The notes beneath the pieces are model-generated. The model was not told the origin of the DNA. It did no database searches and saw only the letters and a list, made by a program, of their open reading frames with translations. From the NCBI GenBank assembly GCA_001661515.1, contig LUVW01000012.1, positions 62,001 through 126,000 of the forward strand: 64,000 nucleotides of DNA, given 5' to 3'. This stretch comes from Capniomyces stellatus. Its lineage: Eukaryota; Kickxellomycota; Harpellomycetes; Harpellales; Legeriomycetaceae. Within the stretch, counting starts at the first letter, position 1; every line of letters begins with the position of its first letter. The position numbers were made by a program, and so were the translations under genes. Below, piece after piece: positions 22,110 through 33,300 of the stretch.

Positions 22110-24398
22110 TGTGTGTTGATCTTGCCTTAAATTACTCTACTTACAAAAGGTTTGGGCGATTAGTGCTGATCCTCAAGAAACTGTTAGCCAGGCTTTAGTT
22201 TGCAATTTACAATTTTTTACAGTTTTAATACACAAACATAACCCCAAATGCATTAATCATAATCTTTTTTATGAATAAAACAAGGCTTCAACACTTACAA
22301 ACTTTTCAGGAATTATTTAAATTATTGTTATCGTTCAATTCAGCTAAATTTGAATCTCGGAACGTAAACAAAGCAAGTTTCTGGTATTTATACTTTTTTG
22401 TGAAATTGAATAAGGTTAGAGCAACACGGCCACTATGCTTTATCCTGTTTTGCTTTTATTGAGCTCCTTGTTATTCTTGTTAGATTTTAATTTTAACCTT
22501 TATTTTTATTCTGTTTTCTAACATTGTTAATATGATGACTAAATAACTGGCTCTCCTGTTTTTCTTACTGAGATTGTTTTACTTTTGCTTTAAAAAAAAA
22601 AAATCAACGAGGATAGATAATTAGAGGTGAATTCGAAGTTGGTAAATCAGATTAAACCAAAAGCGGCTCTAACGCAACAGCATCCATTCAAGACAAAGCT
22701 AACGTTGATTAAATCCTGTTCTCGATCTATAATTATAAAAAAATCAAGGCACAATTTCAACGATAATAAAAACAAGTCACGTAAAGCCAATTACTAAACG
22801 CAATATATGCATCTACACTGGGTTTATTTACTTGGGTTTTTATTTGCCCTTTGCTTAATGTGATACATTAAAATTGTAGTTAGAATTGTTTCAAGATTCT
22901 AGGAGGTTCGTTTCCAATTTCTTTCTTCTCACATCTTTTTGGCTTTATAAAAAAAATAGCACACCAGTCGATCTTTAGCTTATTAACACCTAAACTCTGA
23001 AGTGTCAATCTAAACTGTATGAAAGTGCACTTGGTTGATATGGGTATTAAAGATTACAGCTATACCACGAGTCAAGCCAACTATACTAAACGTTTATCCT
23101 ACAGCCATGTTAGTGTAGAACCGTACTTGGGCCAACTTCCACAAAATCGCAATGCACTTTAATTGAAAGTAGGCAAATGCAAGATTTTTTTTTATTCCAT
23201 CTCGCCGAATACATTTGCATTATAATGTTTGATATTTATTCTGATACGTACCACTCATCACTGTTATTCTGGCAATACCCTCTCACTTTGAACGAATACA
23301 AATCAAAAAAAATAAAAGCTGCAAAAGGCGCCTGATGTATTGCAGTATAATGTCAGTCTATTTGATGGTGCTACCTACGGCAGTTTGCATTGCTTGATCT
23401 CCAACAATCCATTGTTTGCTTTTTTAGCAGAATAAACACTGATGAACGCTAAGAATCAAGTTTAAGGCAGAGTTTATTTTTGAAGAATCTAATAACAGCG
23501 ACTTCCATCTAAACACACCCCTATAATCAGTAAACATGACCTTGATCTCACCAACGCCAACTATCAAAACGATCAATGTTATGGCAGTTACAATAGATTC
23601 TCGGTTTCTGAAAATACATACACTCGAAACAGTTTTAAACCCAGACAAATAGCAGCATGATTAGAAAAAAATGCCAGTAAAGTATTTCAATACGCAAACC
23701 CATACTTTTTTGACACACATCAAACCTTTTACTAGCCGGATTTGTTGGTAAAATGGTCTTTATTTGTGTCTGTATTTATGTCTGTATTTAGCCAAATTCA
23801 AACATGTGTTTGTAGAAAAGCCAAATTAGTAATGTCACTTTAGCCAATAGTGTGCTATAAAGTCAAAACCAAAAATCATAATGCTAGCATTATATAACAC
23901 ATTGCACTCTAATTTGTCATTAAGACTAACTACCGCGATGCAGTGGTACAAACTCCATCTACTGAAAAGTGAAAAGCACATCTGTGTTGGTTTAGGTTGG
24001 CTTTTTTTATTGTTGAATTAGGCTGGCTGTTAGGTTTTTTTTTCTACTTTCGGCTACTTTATTTTGCTAAAAGTCAACACAAATAAAACGGAATTTTACG
24101 GCATCTATACATTTTTTAACAGGCCTTTTATTGGAAATTCTATACTTTTACAATTACCGTGTTGCTTTTTTTGTTAGCAGTCCCTGTATAGTTATTTAAA
24201 GAAAGAAAGAAAAATTCAAATATATAAGTTGTGCTCCAATGCTCTAACGCTCAAAAGATAAATGTAATAACAAAATAAGCACTTGGTTTGGTTAACTTTC
24301 ACCCCCCCTCCCAATTCTAAGAAATGCATACGTGCCATTAACAATGTTGGTACAATGCTATACCACTCGCTTTCTATCACGCTAAAACAGGTGTGGGT

Positions 24399-24532
24399 CT
24401 ATTGATTCTTTCCAGCATTGCGCAGCTTTGCTTCAATAGCTTTAAATTTCTTGAAACTCACGGAAAGAAAACTTACCCAAGCAATGGCTTGGGTAACACG
24501 GTACACAACAGGTGTCTCAACCACACACGTGC
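24399..24532 (-). CDS. Probable terminal exon of an unidentified gene
   Basis: Behind a good acceptor (ctctattttccag) the minus strand is open for 44 codons (CVVETPVVYRVTQAIAWVSF, then a basic tail KKFKAIEAKLRNAGKNQ) and stops at TAG 24399-24401. One hydrophobic segment followed by a Lys-rich end suggests a small membrane protein. Upstream exons would lie towards the poly-G gap at 24754-24792 and could not be found, so the gene may be broken by that gap. Confidence 0.4.
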
Positions 24533-24753
24533 CTGGAAAATAGAGTTCAGTAAGAGCTATGGAATATAGTGTTGATTAGCTGATATTGGGGAGGAAGAGA
24601 TGTGTGTGTATGTGGGGTGGGAATATGTAGATATTCAGTTGGTGACGTATTGCACATTTTGGTGGGTATAATGGTGTAAAGGTATCGTAGATTCTAGAAA
24701 CGTAGTTAAATTGCCTGTCTTTGTCTTTGTTTTTTCAAGTGTATCATTCAGTT

Positions 24754-24792
24754 GGGGGGGGGGGGGNNNNNNNNNNNNGGGGGGGGGGGGGG
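24754..24792. other. Assembly gap inside a poly-G run
   Basis: A G run of about 13, twelve N (24767-24778), then about 14 G. Same form as the gap near 2.16 kb. Confidence 0.9.
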
Positions 24793-26724
24793 CTCTGTGC
24801 CCATTCTACTACCATTAATGAGTTTTTGGGGTCCTTTTGGTAATGGGCTGATTATTGTCAAATCAAACAAAGTGCCAAATGAAAAACAAGGTAAAAGGGA
24901 CACATACTCTATCTAGAGGTTGAAAATATAAACCCTTGGTGACATATCTACTTGAGCTATGATTGCTGGATGTGACTTTGTTATTAAAAATCTGATGATT
25001 AGAGAGGCATATAAATAAATCCAATGTGTGAGCGAAATGTTTTGGCACTCTAGCAATGATTATGAGAAGAAAAAAAATATTGAGGCGCTATAAACCTGCA
25101 ATTGGAGCCAAATTAACACATTTTTATTTGCAATACAACCAGAAATAGCAAAAGTGATTTGGTTGTTTATTGGAGCGAGCAGATACATTCAAATAATAGG
25201 GTCAATGCTGGTTATGTGGCATTGATATAACAAGTGTATCACTCGAGTAATTGCGAAGCGTTTGGCTCGTATATGAACTATTAATAAATATTAGTGGATA
25301 TTTTTTTTCTCCCCTTTTGCATAGTAAATAGATAACAAGTAAGGTGGGAGGTTTAATAAATTGAGGTTGTTTCCCAATGATAAAGATTAAAACTAAAAAA
25401 AAGTTTAAAAAAAATTGGTGTTTATTTGAAAGGGGTTTAAAGTTGATTAAGTTGATCTAAAGTTAGCCTTGAAATATGTAAAATGGTAAAAATAAACTAG
25501 GAAGGGCCTTAAAGCTAATAATAGTTGAAAAAGACCTCGGTAATTAAATGAATTTAAAAGCGAAGAGAAAAAAAAACGCAACAAAATCTAGTTGGTTAAG
25601 AGTAACTTGAAATTAAGTAATTATAAACAATTTAGGCTTGAAGGTCGAGTTAAAGTAACTAAAAGGAGAAAAAAAACGATTCAATGGCTAACGAGAAAGT
25701 TGTAGAAAAAGGGGATTTCATATATTTGGAACAATTTATTTTTTTATCAAATAGCGGGCTGACTACACTTTGAGTTGGGATTAGTAGCAGATTTAGTGTA
25801 ATGTTATTTCAAAGCAAAACAAGATGTTTGGCATTTTACTAAGCGAAATAAGAAACTGTTGGAAGGAAAAATGGGGTTGGAAAGCAACAAGCGATATGGG
25901 TTTAAAATTAAAAGTTTGGCTAGGAAATTCAAATTATTTAAATTTTTTTTTTACTGAAGAAAATAATAGAACACAGATTACGCTAGTAAAGGTTGATTTT
26001 TAAGGTTTTTTTATTCAAGGAAATAAGCTTAGATATCAAAAGTCTATAATTGCAATTACTAAAGGACAAAACATATTTAAGGAAAGGAGGAAGAGGAAAG
26101 AAAAGAAAAGAAACGAGTAAAAATCAAAGTTAAAATCGAAACAGAATTAAAGTTTGGTAAATAAGAAAAACAGACAAACAGAAAAGCAAGCTTTGACATA
26201 GGATCAACAAAAGTAAGGGATCAAGTCGAGTGTGGGTATTAAAAGTCGAACTTAAACAATTAGAGGCGAGTCAGAGTAAACAAAGAGCAAATCTATACTG
26301 ATCAGAGCAAAGGTACGAGGCGATAGAGAGACAAGATCAAGTAGATATATACAAGATCCTATCCAAAAGCTATAAAGCGAAATGAAATAAAAGTATATTT
26401 GGCTGTTGTTTCCAATGATTGGGGTCACTAAACTAGAAACAATGGGTCAATAATAGTGCTAACAGTGATATTGATATTAAAATTGGAAATGATGTTAATA
26501 GAGAGCCTCTAAATAAAGCAAGAGCGTATTTCTAAAAGTCCACAAGGTAATAATTTAAAACAAATTGGCAGGATTTAAAGACAAAAATAAGACAAGATAC
26601 AGAAAGAGGGCGGATAAGAAATACGGTGATATGTAAAGTGAGCTAATTAAAGCGAATTATTTAAAATGGATTGGTAGAAATTAAACAAAAACAAAGGGTA
26701 GATCACCAAAGAAAGGGCGAAAAC

Positions 26725-29700
26725 ATGGCAAAGACAGAGGATCAATACAATGATAAAGTTGAAGTGACCAACAAAGAACTGATCAGTGTCGATACTGTGG
26801 ATAAGCAAAATGTACAAACATCGCAAAAGCCAGAGGTGCCTGTTGCCAACAACGCAACTAACCCATGGAAAGACAGATCTTTGAATACCGGCACAAAGCT
26901 TGAAAAATGTGAGTTTACAAATATATAAAGCAATATAGTTGGATTGGGAATGGTGAAGCAAAAAAGCAAAAAGTGAAAAGTAAAAAAAGGAACATAGCTT
27001 AATTAAATAAATCTGGCTAAACTGTACCAAGTTGGGCGTTATAAATGAAGATATATGCGTTATTAAAAGACGAGTGCTGAATAATAAATGTGATGAATAG
27101 GTGAAAAGAAAAAGGACCAAGGATCATGGCCAGTGCCAGCGGAAGCGTCGATAGAAAAAATAGCAAAGTCAACAAGTCGAGAGAGTACGGCGAATAAAGA
27201 GGGAGTGACTGGAGAGATCAAAAGCAAGACGGGACAGGGGCGTAAAGGTAGAGATCGCTGGGTGGCAATAGTTCCGGAGCTCAAGTATGCACCAATTAAA
27301 GCGGCTAATGGGGGGTCATTTGACGAAAAGAGCGGCAGTGGGGGAAAAGGAAACAGAGGAGCTAAAGGCACGCGTGGTAGACGTAGTGGGGGCGAAGGTA
27401 AAGGGAAGGACAAAGGGGGAGTTGGAGCTGGAGTTGAAGGAGAGGATAAGGGTGAGGAAGGGGGAGTGAGTAAGGAGGGTAGCGAGAGAGTGGGGGGAGG
27501 GGTAAGAAAAGAGAAGAAGAGGGTATACGGCCGTGGAGGAGTATTGAATAACAAGAGCAAGTTTGTGGGACAAAACAAAAGAAGGGGGGATGGATTTGGA
27601 GTAGGCGGCACAGCAGTTCCAGTGTCAGCACCACTTCCAGCGCCAATGCCATCAGCAGAGAACATTGCAAGCGTAAAGTCGTTTGTTAAGAAACAAATAG
27701 AGTACTATTTCAGCGTGGAGAATATGGTCAAGGATCTGTACTTTAGAGGGAATATGGATGGGGAGGGGTATGTGAGTTTGGACCTGATTTCAAGATTTAA
27801 CAGAATCAAGGCAGTAACAACCGACTTTGAGGTGATAGTGTCGGCGCTGGAGGGATCAGAAGTCGTGTCATTGGACGGAGACAAAAAGAAGGTAAGAATG
27901 CAGAACGGATGGGAAAAGTGGGGTTTGCCAAAGGAAAAGGAGAGTATACAAAGTGAAAAGAAGGATGTGCAAAAGGAGCAGCAGCAGCAGAAACAGGAGC
28001 ATGAGCAGCAGCCAGAAGTGGAGATCAAAGATGGGGTAGAGGATGTAGAGAATGCAGAGAATGTAGGGTGGATAAGCACAGGTTCGCGTAAAGCCAAGCA
28101 GCAGTCAAACGTAGAGGCCATGAACAACAAGGGCAAGACAGGCAGCAAGACAGGAATTGGTGCAGGGTTAGAGAAGCCAGCAAAGAGCAATGCTAACGAG
28201 TACAGAAGCAGCAACAACAACGACGATGACGATGATGGGTTGTTTGAGTTTGACGAGGATTTGGAATCGATTCCATCGATATCGTCCAGGATGACGGCTG
28301 GGGCAGGCAGTGGGGGCAGCCGTGGAGCAGTGAGCCACAACACAAGCCACCATGCTAAACGGAGTACCAAAATACACGAGGACCGCAGAATCTACAGCGG
28401 AGACGAGGGGTCGGATTGGGACTCGGGAGAGGGGGAGTATGACGATGTTGACGACGACATTCTGAACCAACTGGTGATTGTGACGCAAAAAAGAACGAGA
28501 GACCGCACGCATTACCAGTTTGACAGAAAGGCAGCGCATGATGACATCAGCGAGATAATAAGCGACGCATTGAGCCATTACGAGCAGGACCTGAGGCTGA
28601 AAGTGAAGCAGGAGAAGGGAAAGATGACAAAGCTTGGGGTGGTTGACCAGGACAAATTTGCGATGATGCAAAGGAGCTTGCAGACAAATTCCAGCTCGAA
28701 TGATGCTTATAGCAGCATGACATCGCCAAAATTGTCGGGCAAGACCAAGCCTCGCGAGCGTAGAAACAAGCCAGCAGCCAAGTTCTTCCCAGTCAAAGGA
28801 GCAAGTGGTGCTACTGGTGCTGGTGCTGGTGCTGGTACTGGTGGAATCAGTATTGGCAACGCAAAGTCGCTGCTGTCGTCATCAATCAATAACAACATAA
28901 ATAGCAACTTGTCGTCGTCGGTAAGAAGCATTTCGTCGTCGTTTGGCCGCAGCCCATTCATAGGTCCAACAGTGGTCAGGCCATCAAAGAGATACAGAGA
29001 CACACGTCAGTATCAGGCGCAGTCTGCTGTCGGTTGGGTCGTAGACACGGCAATAGACGAGTCGATTGAGCCAGGTCGGTTTGCAGCGTCGCCACCAGCA
29101 GGCCAGCTGGGCACAAGCTATTTGGGGACATCAGTTGGCAGCATGGGCTCGCAAATGGGCAGCTACATGGATAAGCATCTGGGGCACTGCGAACATCCAA
29201 GCCACGAGTTATTGAGGGAAAACGGGTTTGTCCAGCACAAGTACCACAAGTACCACGACAGGGCGTTGAAGGAACGCAAGAGGCTGGGCGCAGGCCATTC
29301 GCACGAGATGAACACCTTGTTCAGGTTCTGGTCCCACTTTTTGAGAGACACTTTTAACCGAAAGATGTATGCTGAGTTTTTGGTCTTGGCGTCTGAGGAT
29401 GCAGAGTCCAACTACCGGTACGGAATGGAGTGTTTGTTTAGGTTCTACTCGTATGGGCTTGAGAAGAAGTTTAGGCTGGATGTGTTTGAGGATTTCCAGA
29501 CCCAAACTCTCAAGGATTATGAGGGCGACCAGTTGTATGGACTCGAGAAGTTCTGGGCGTTCTTGTACTACAGAAAGAACAAGAGCCGCAAGCTCGTGAT
29601 CAAGCCAGAGTTGCAAAAGGCGTTGAACAACTTTAAGAGTATTGAGGACTTTAGAAAGGCCAACCAAGAACGGAATGTTGGTATTGTGGGTAGTTTGGGC

Positions 29701-29838
29701 AGCAGCCTTAAAACCTCGTCCATGATCCATCAAGGTGTTGTTGGTAGCGTTGGTAGCGTTGGTGGAGGTATTGGTGCTGGATTGAAGGCTGGACTCGAAA
29801 GTAGCGGTTCTGGGATTGGAAAAGGTTTGAACAACTAA
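26725..29838 (+). CDS. LARP1: La-related protein 1 (LARP1), La domain plus DM15 region
   Basis: LARP1 binds mRNA ends (poly(A), and cap/TOP sequences through DM15) and links ribosomal-protein mRNA stability to TOR signalling. Exons 26725-26908 and 27134-29838 give 962 residues. The start ATGGCAAAG is followed by a short acidic region with NPWK. Residues about 110-215 are a Gly/Lys/Arg-rich basic stretch. The La domain is at about 236-326 ([20 protein letters not shown] and [15 protein letters not shown]). A Gln/Ala-rich and acidic linker follows. The DM15 region is at about 748-905 with its repeated [39 protein letters not shown] and [17 protein letters not shown] units. The tail is Gly/Ser rich. 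Budding-yeast Slf1/Sro9 lack DM15, so this is the longer ancestral form. A 225-nt intron interrupts early; the rest is one 2.7 kb exon. Confidence 0.93.
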
Positions 29839-30331
29839 GTTTCTTCCTTTATTCTTTTTGTGCTGGTAATCTAAATCCATCAACAACTAGACCATTTCAA
29901 CCCAAAACCCATCTTTACTTTAAAAACTTCCACCTTCCACCTTCCACCTTCCACCTTGACCATTGCTAAAAATAAAAATAAAAATAAAAATAAAAACAAC
30001 AAAAGATAAAAAAAATAAAAAAAAGGACAAAAAAATAAATAAACATAAACCACTTTACAGGCTTCTTTTTTCTTCTTTTCTTTCTACAACAATATTCCAG
30101 CAATATATTTCCATTGCCTTTTGCCTACTTTATACCTTTTATTTAAAAAGAATATACACCATCGCTATATTTTCCTGATTATTATTTACTATAAGATTCC
30201 TTTTTTTTCTTTTTTCTTTCTTATTCTATACTTTTTATTTATAATATAACTGAACACACAATAAAATTAAATAGAGCTATAATATCCCAAATAAAAAAAA
30301 AAGGATGGATACAATGCGGTGGTTATCGAAA
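29839..30331. other. Convergent 3' region between LARP1 and the PPR gene
   Basis: Contains a short CACCTTC direct repeat (29930-29957), a (AAAAAT)n tract at about 29968-29995, and long A and T runs likely to hold both polyadenylation regions. Confidence 0.6.
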
Positions 30332-33300
30332 CTAGTATCCCATCGACCCGCTTTTAATAGTCAAATTGTTGACGGTTTGTTCCAAGTACAACGACACATA
30401 CCTATTATAGTCGTGTTGGTGCAATGGTAGAATGTAGCCGTATTGGCACATCAAATCCCAAACCAATCTAGAGCTCTCAAAATCGCCCAGTTGTTCGTAA
30501 GAAAGTAACGCAAACCCAAAGATCCGCGGGTTATGCCATCTCTCCCACTTGTAAATGCTGACAAACTGCGTAAACGTAGTGTAGATTTTCACAGCCAGCC
30601 CAAACTCTTCGTGCTGAACAGCTGTTTTCATCATGTATGTGAATGTCGTGAGGTTTGGTGGCGGTGCTACAACCGGAATTGGTGATTCTTCGGTACGTAC
30701 TTTTGCCTCTAATGCTTCCAGAACCTCGGTGTAAAGACCGGAAATCACTTGCGGGTTGTTGTGCTCGTACATTCTGTAGCTGTTGATTGACGTAGACTCG
30801 GAGATGTGTGAGTGTATTGGTTCTGGTATTGGTTCTGATACTGGTGTTTCTGCGCTGTCTTGGGTATCTATACCACTTTCTGTCTGATGCTGCGGATCAA
30901 CATGTCCACTAACCTGGTTACAGCCGTCCACGTCGCCAGAACCGGAGCTGGTGTCAGGGTTGGATTCGGGGTTTGACGTGTGTTCAAAAGTGTCTAGTTC
31001 GGACAGCCAGCTGACCATTGGCTCAACCAGGTCCAAGCCATTCATAAAGTACGATCTTCTGGCCATTGAACTGCTCCCATAGCTGCTCTCCAGGCTGGCA
31101 AGTCTCTCGGAAACCAAGGAGCCAGCAACCGCTTGGTTAAACGACTTCATATCAACAGTCCGTCCATGGTTCACCATCACCATAAACATCTTGAAAACCT
31201 TTTTGAATGTTAGCAGGCTTGGAGAGCCCTTGTACATTGCCATAATCAAATTATTGCACGACAGCGTGTTTGGGCTCACTCTGTTCACAATCACTGCGTT
31301 GTGCATCACGCGGACAATATCGCTCGCCAGTCGCTTGGACAGCATTGAAGTTGTTACAAAATCTACAATCGCCGCGTTTGGTCGCACATAGGCGTCCACC
31401 ATCTCCCAGTACAGCTTCTTTGTCCCCTCAACCTTCCCCGTCAGCATGTTGAGCTTCACCCTCTTCAGGTACGCTGCTGCGTCTGGCTTAATTCCCATGT
31501 CCACCATCTTCATCCACAAAAACTCAAACTCATCAAACATCTTCATCTCAGAAAGCTGCTGAAAACACACTGTAAAGCTGTGCAAACTCGGATTACTCAG
31601 CGCAAATTCCACCTGGCTACGGTTTATTTCCTTTATCCCCATAAGAAACTCGCTATCCTCGCCGCTCAGCCTACCCATATACGCACCCTCTTCATCCTGC
31701 CCCTGCTCCTGCCCCTCCTGCTGCCCCTCCTGTGCCAAACCGTCTTCAATTGCCACCGAGTTTGCTATTGGAAACCCGTACTTGTATATCGATTTTGAGT
31801 TAACCAGCTCCTCCAGCCTCTGCAGCGCCAGCCTGTACTCTCCGCGCTTCAGCGTCGCCTCTTGCAGCAGGTATTGGACTGTTGGGATGTGCTGTGTGCC
31901 GTACAGCTCTGTCCGTACTGCGTTTTCATACACCCACAACGCCTTTTCAGGCTGCCCCTCCATAACCAAATGGTTGAAAAGTACACCAAACACCTCATCT
32001 GGCCTACTTACAAACTCATTTGCTGTTTTTACAATCCAGTCCTCGTTAAATTCTCTCCAGCTTTCAAGCCCTCGATCCACATACTCCCTCTCATCCAACC
32101 CATCAAATTCACCCACCCTACTAATATACTTTTCCAGCTCATCGCTCAGTGTGTTGACATGCAGCCGTATCTTTGCTCCCTCCTTTACCCCCGGAATCCT
32201 GCCAATCAACCCGTCAACAACCAAATTTCTATCTATTCGCCCCTCTTCCATACATCGAACCATCACACAGATCTCCTCTATCCAATTGGTTGGCGACCTT
32301 GATGCCAGACTCAGAATAAACGTGCATATCTCTGCCATCACTAGCTTGTACTTTCCAGCTCCATCGTCGGCCACAACATCCAAGTTCTCACAACCCTCCT
32401 TCGTTTTTCCACTCTCTATACCCTCCTTACCTGCTTTTCTGCTATCCATTGAACTTCCTATTGCTATCAATTTCCAGAATTTTGCCTTGATCGACTCCAT
32501 GTTGTTTCTTCGCTTCTCGCCCCCAAGCAGGACCAGCTCAGTCACGTTGTTAAACTCCATTTCGAGCTCCTTCATCGTCTGGATCACTTTTGACAGCTCC
32601 TCCCACTTTCCCTTTTTCGAAAACGCCGATATCCACATCGTCATCGTCACTATATTTGGCTTAATCCCCTCTTTGTTCATCTCTATCATCCACTTGTTCG
32701 CATTCCCGTCCTCTCCTCTAATCAAACTCGCCTGCACCATGATATTATATGTCACCACACTCGGCTTTGCCAAATCATTTCTGCCGTGTTTATAAAACTC
32801 TCTCTCTATATCTCCAACTGTATACTTTGGGTCTGTTGAGTACATGTGCAGCAAGGTGTTGTACCCTATTCTCAGCGCTGACCTAATCGATATCTCTATG
32901 CTATCCTTTTTATCTATTATCGTCCCCAAATCTCGAAGCTTCAAATCCCCTAGAATATTCGACTCATTCACAACCGACCTGTTGTCCACACAGCTCTCAT
33001 ATGTCTCCTCCATTTCCTGCACCTCCTTTTCCGCTTTCTCCAGCATTTGTCGCCTCGAGTACTCATTCAGCAATGCTAATCTGCCACTCACAATCAAATC
33101 AATCCCCATGTCCAAACACAGCTTCTTTGTTTGCTCCGCCCTCTTCAGATTCCCAAACTTTGCATACGTCACTATCATAAATCCCAACTCCATCTCCATA
33201 TTCTTCATAGCAAACTCTCCCCTGTGCTTGCTCTCGTTTATTGCCGTTATCTCGTCAAATATCTTTTCACTCCGCTCAACATCCCCAAACTTTGAAAATA

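Larger units (their letters stand above)
22110..26724. other. 4.6 kb sparse region with scattered candidate exons and an assembly gap
   Basis: No complete gene can be built. Candidate coding pieces on the minus strand include about 23619-23424 behind attttcag (RESIVTAITLIVLIVGVGE, a probable membrane segment) and an upstream ATG segment at about 23703-23645 (MGLRIEILYWHFFLIMLLF), but the phases do not join. The tract 25300-26700 is A/G-rich with many short frames and probably holds the LARP1 promoter and leader. No tRNA or other RNA gene seen. Confidence 0.4.

Noticed and set aside
22110..26724. Transposon in the sparse region
   Set aside because: No terminal repeats, transposase, reverse transcriptase or integrase motif seen on either strand.
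27063..29886. Several 160-225 codon minus-strand frames opposite LARP1
   Set aside because: Antisense shadows of a purine-rich coding exon; low complexity (Pro, Leu, Ser) with no domains.
31782..32795. 337-codon plus-strand open frame
   Set aside because: It lies wholly antisense to the PPR gene, is Ser/Pro/Leu rich from reverse-complemented codons, and has no motif.
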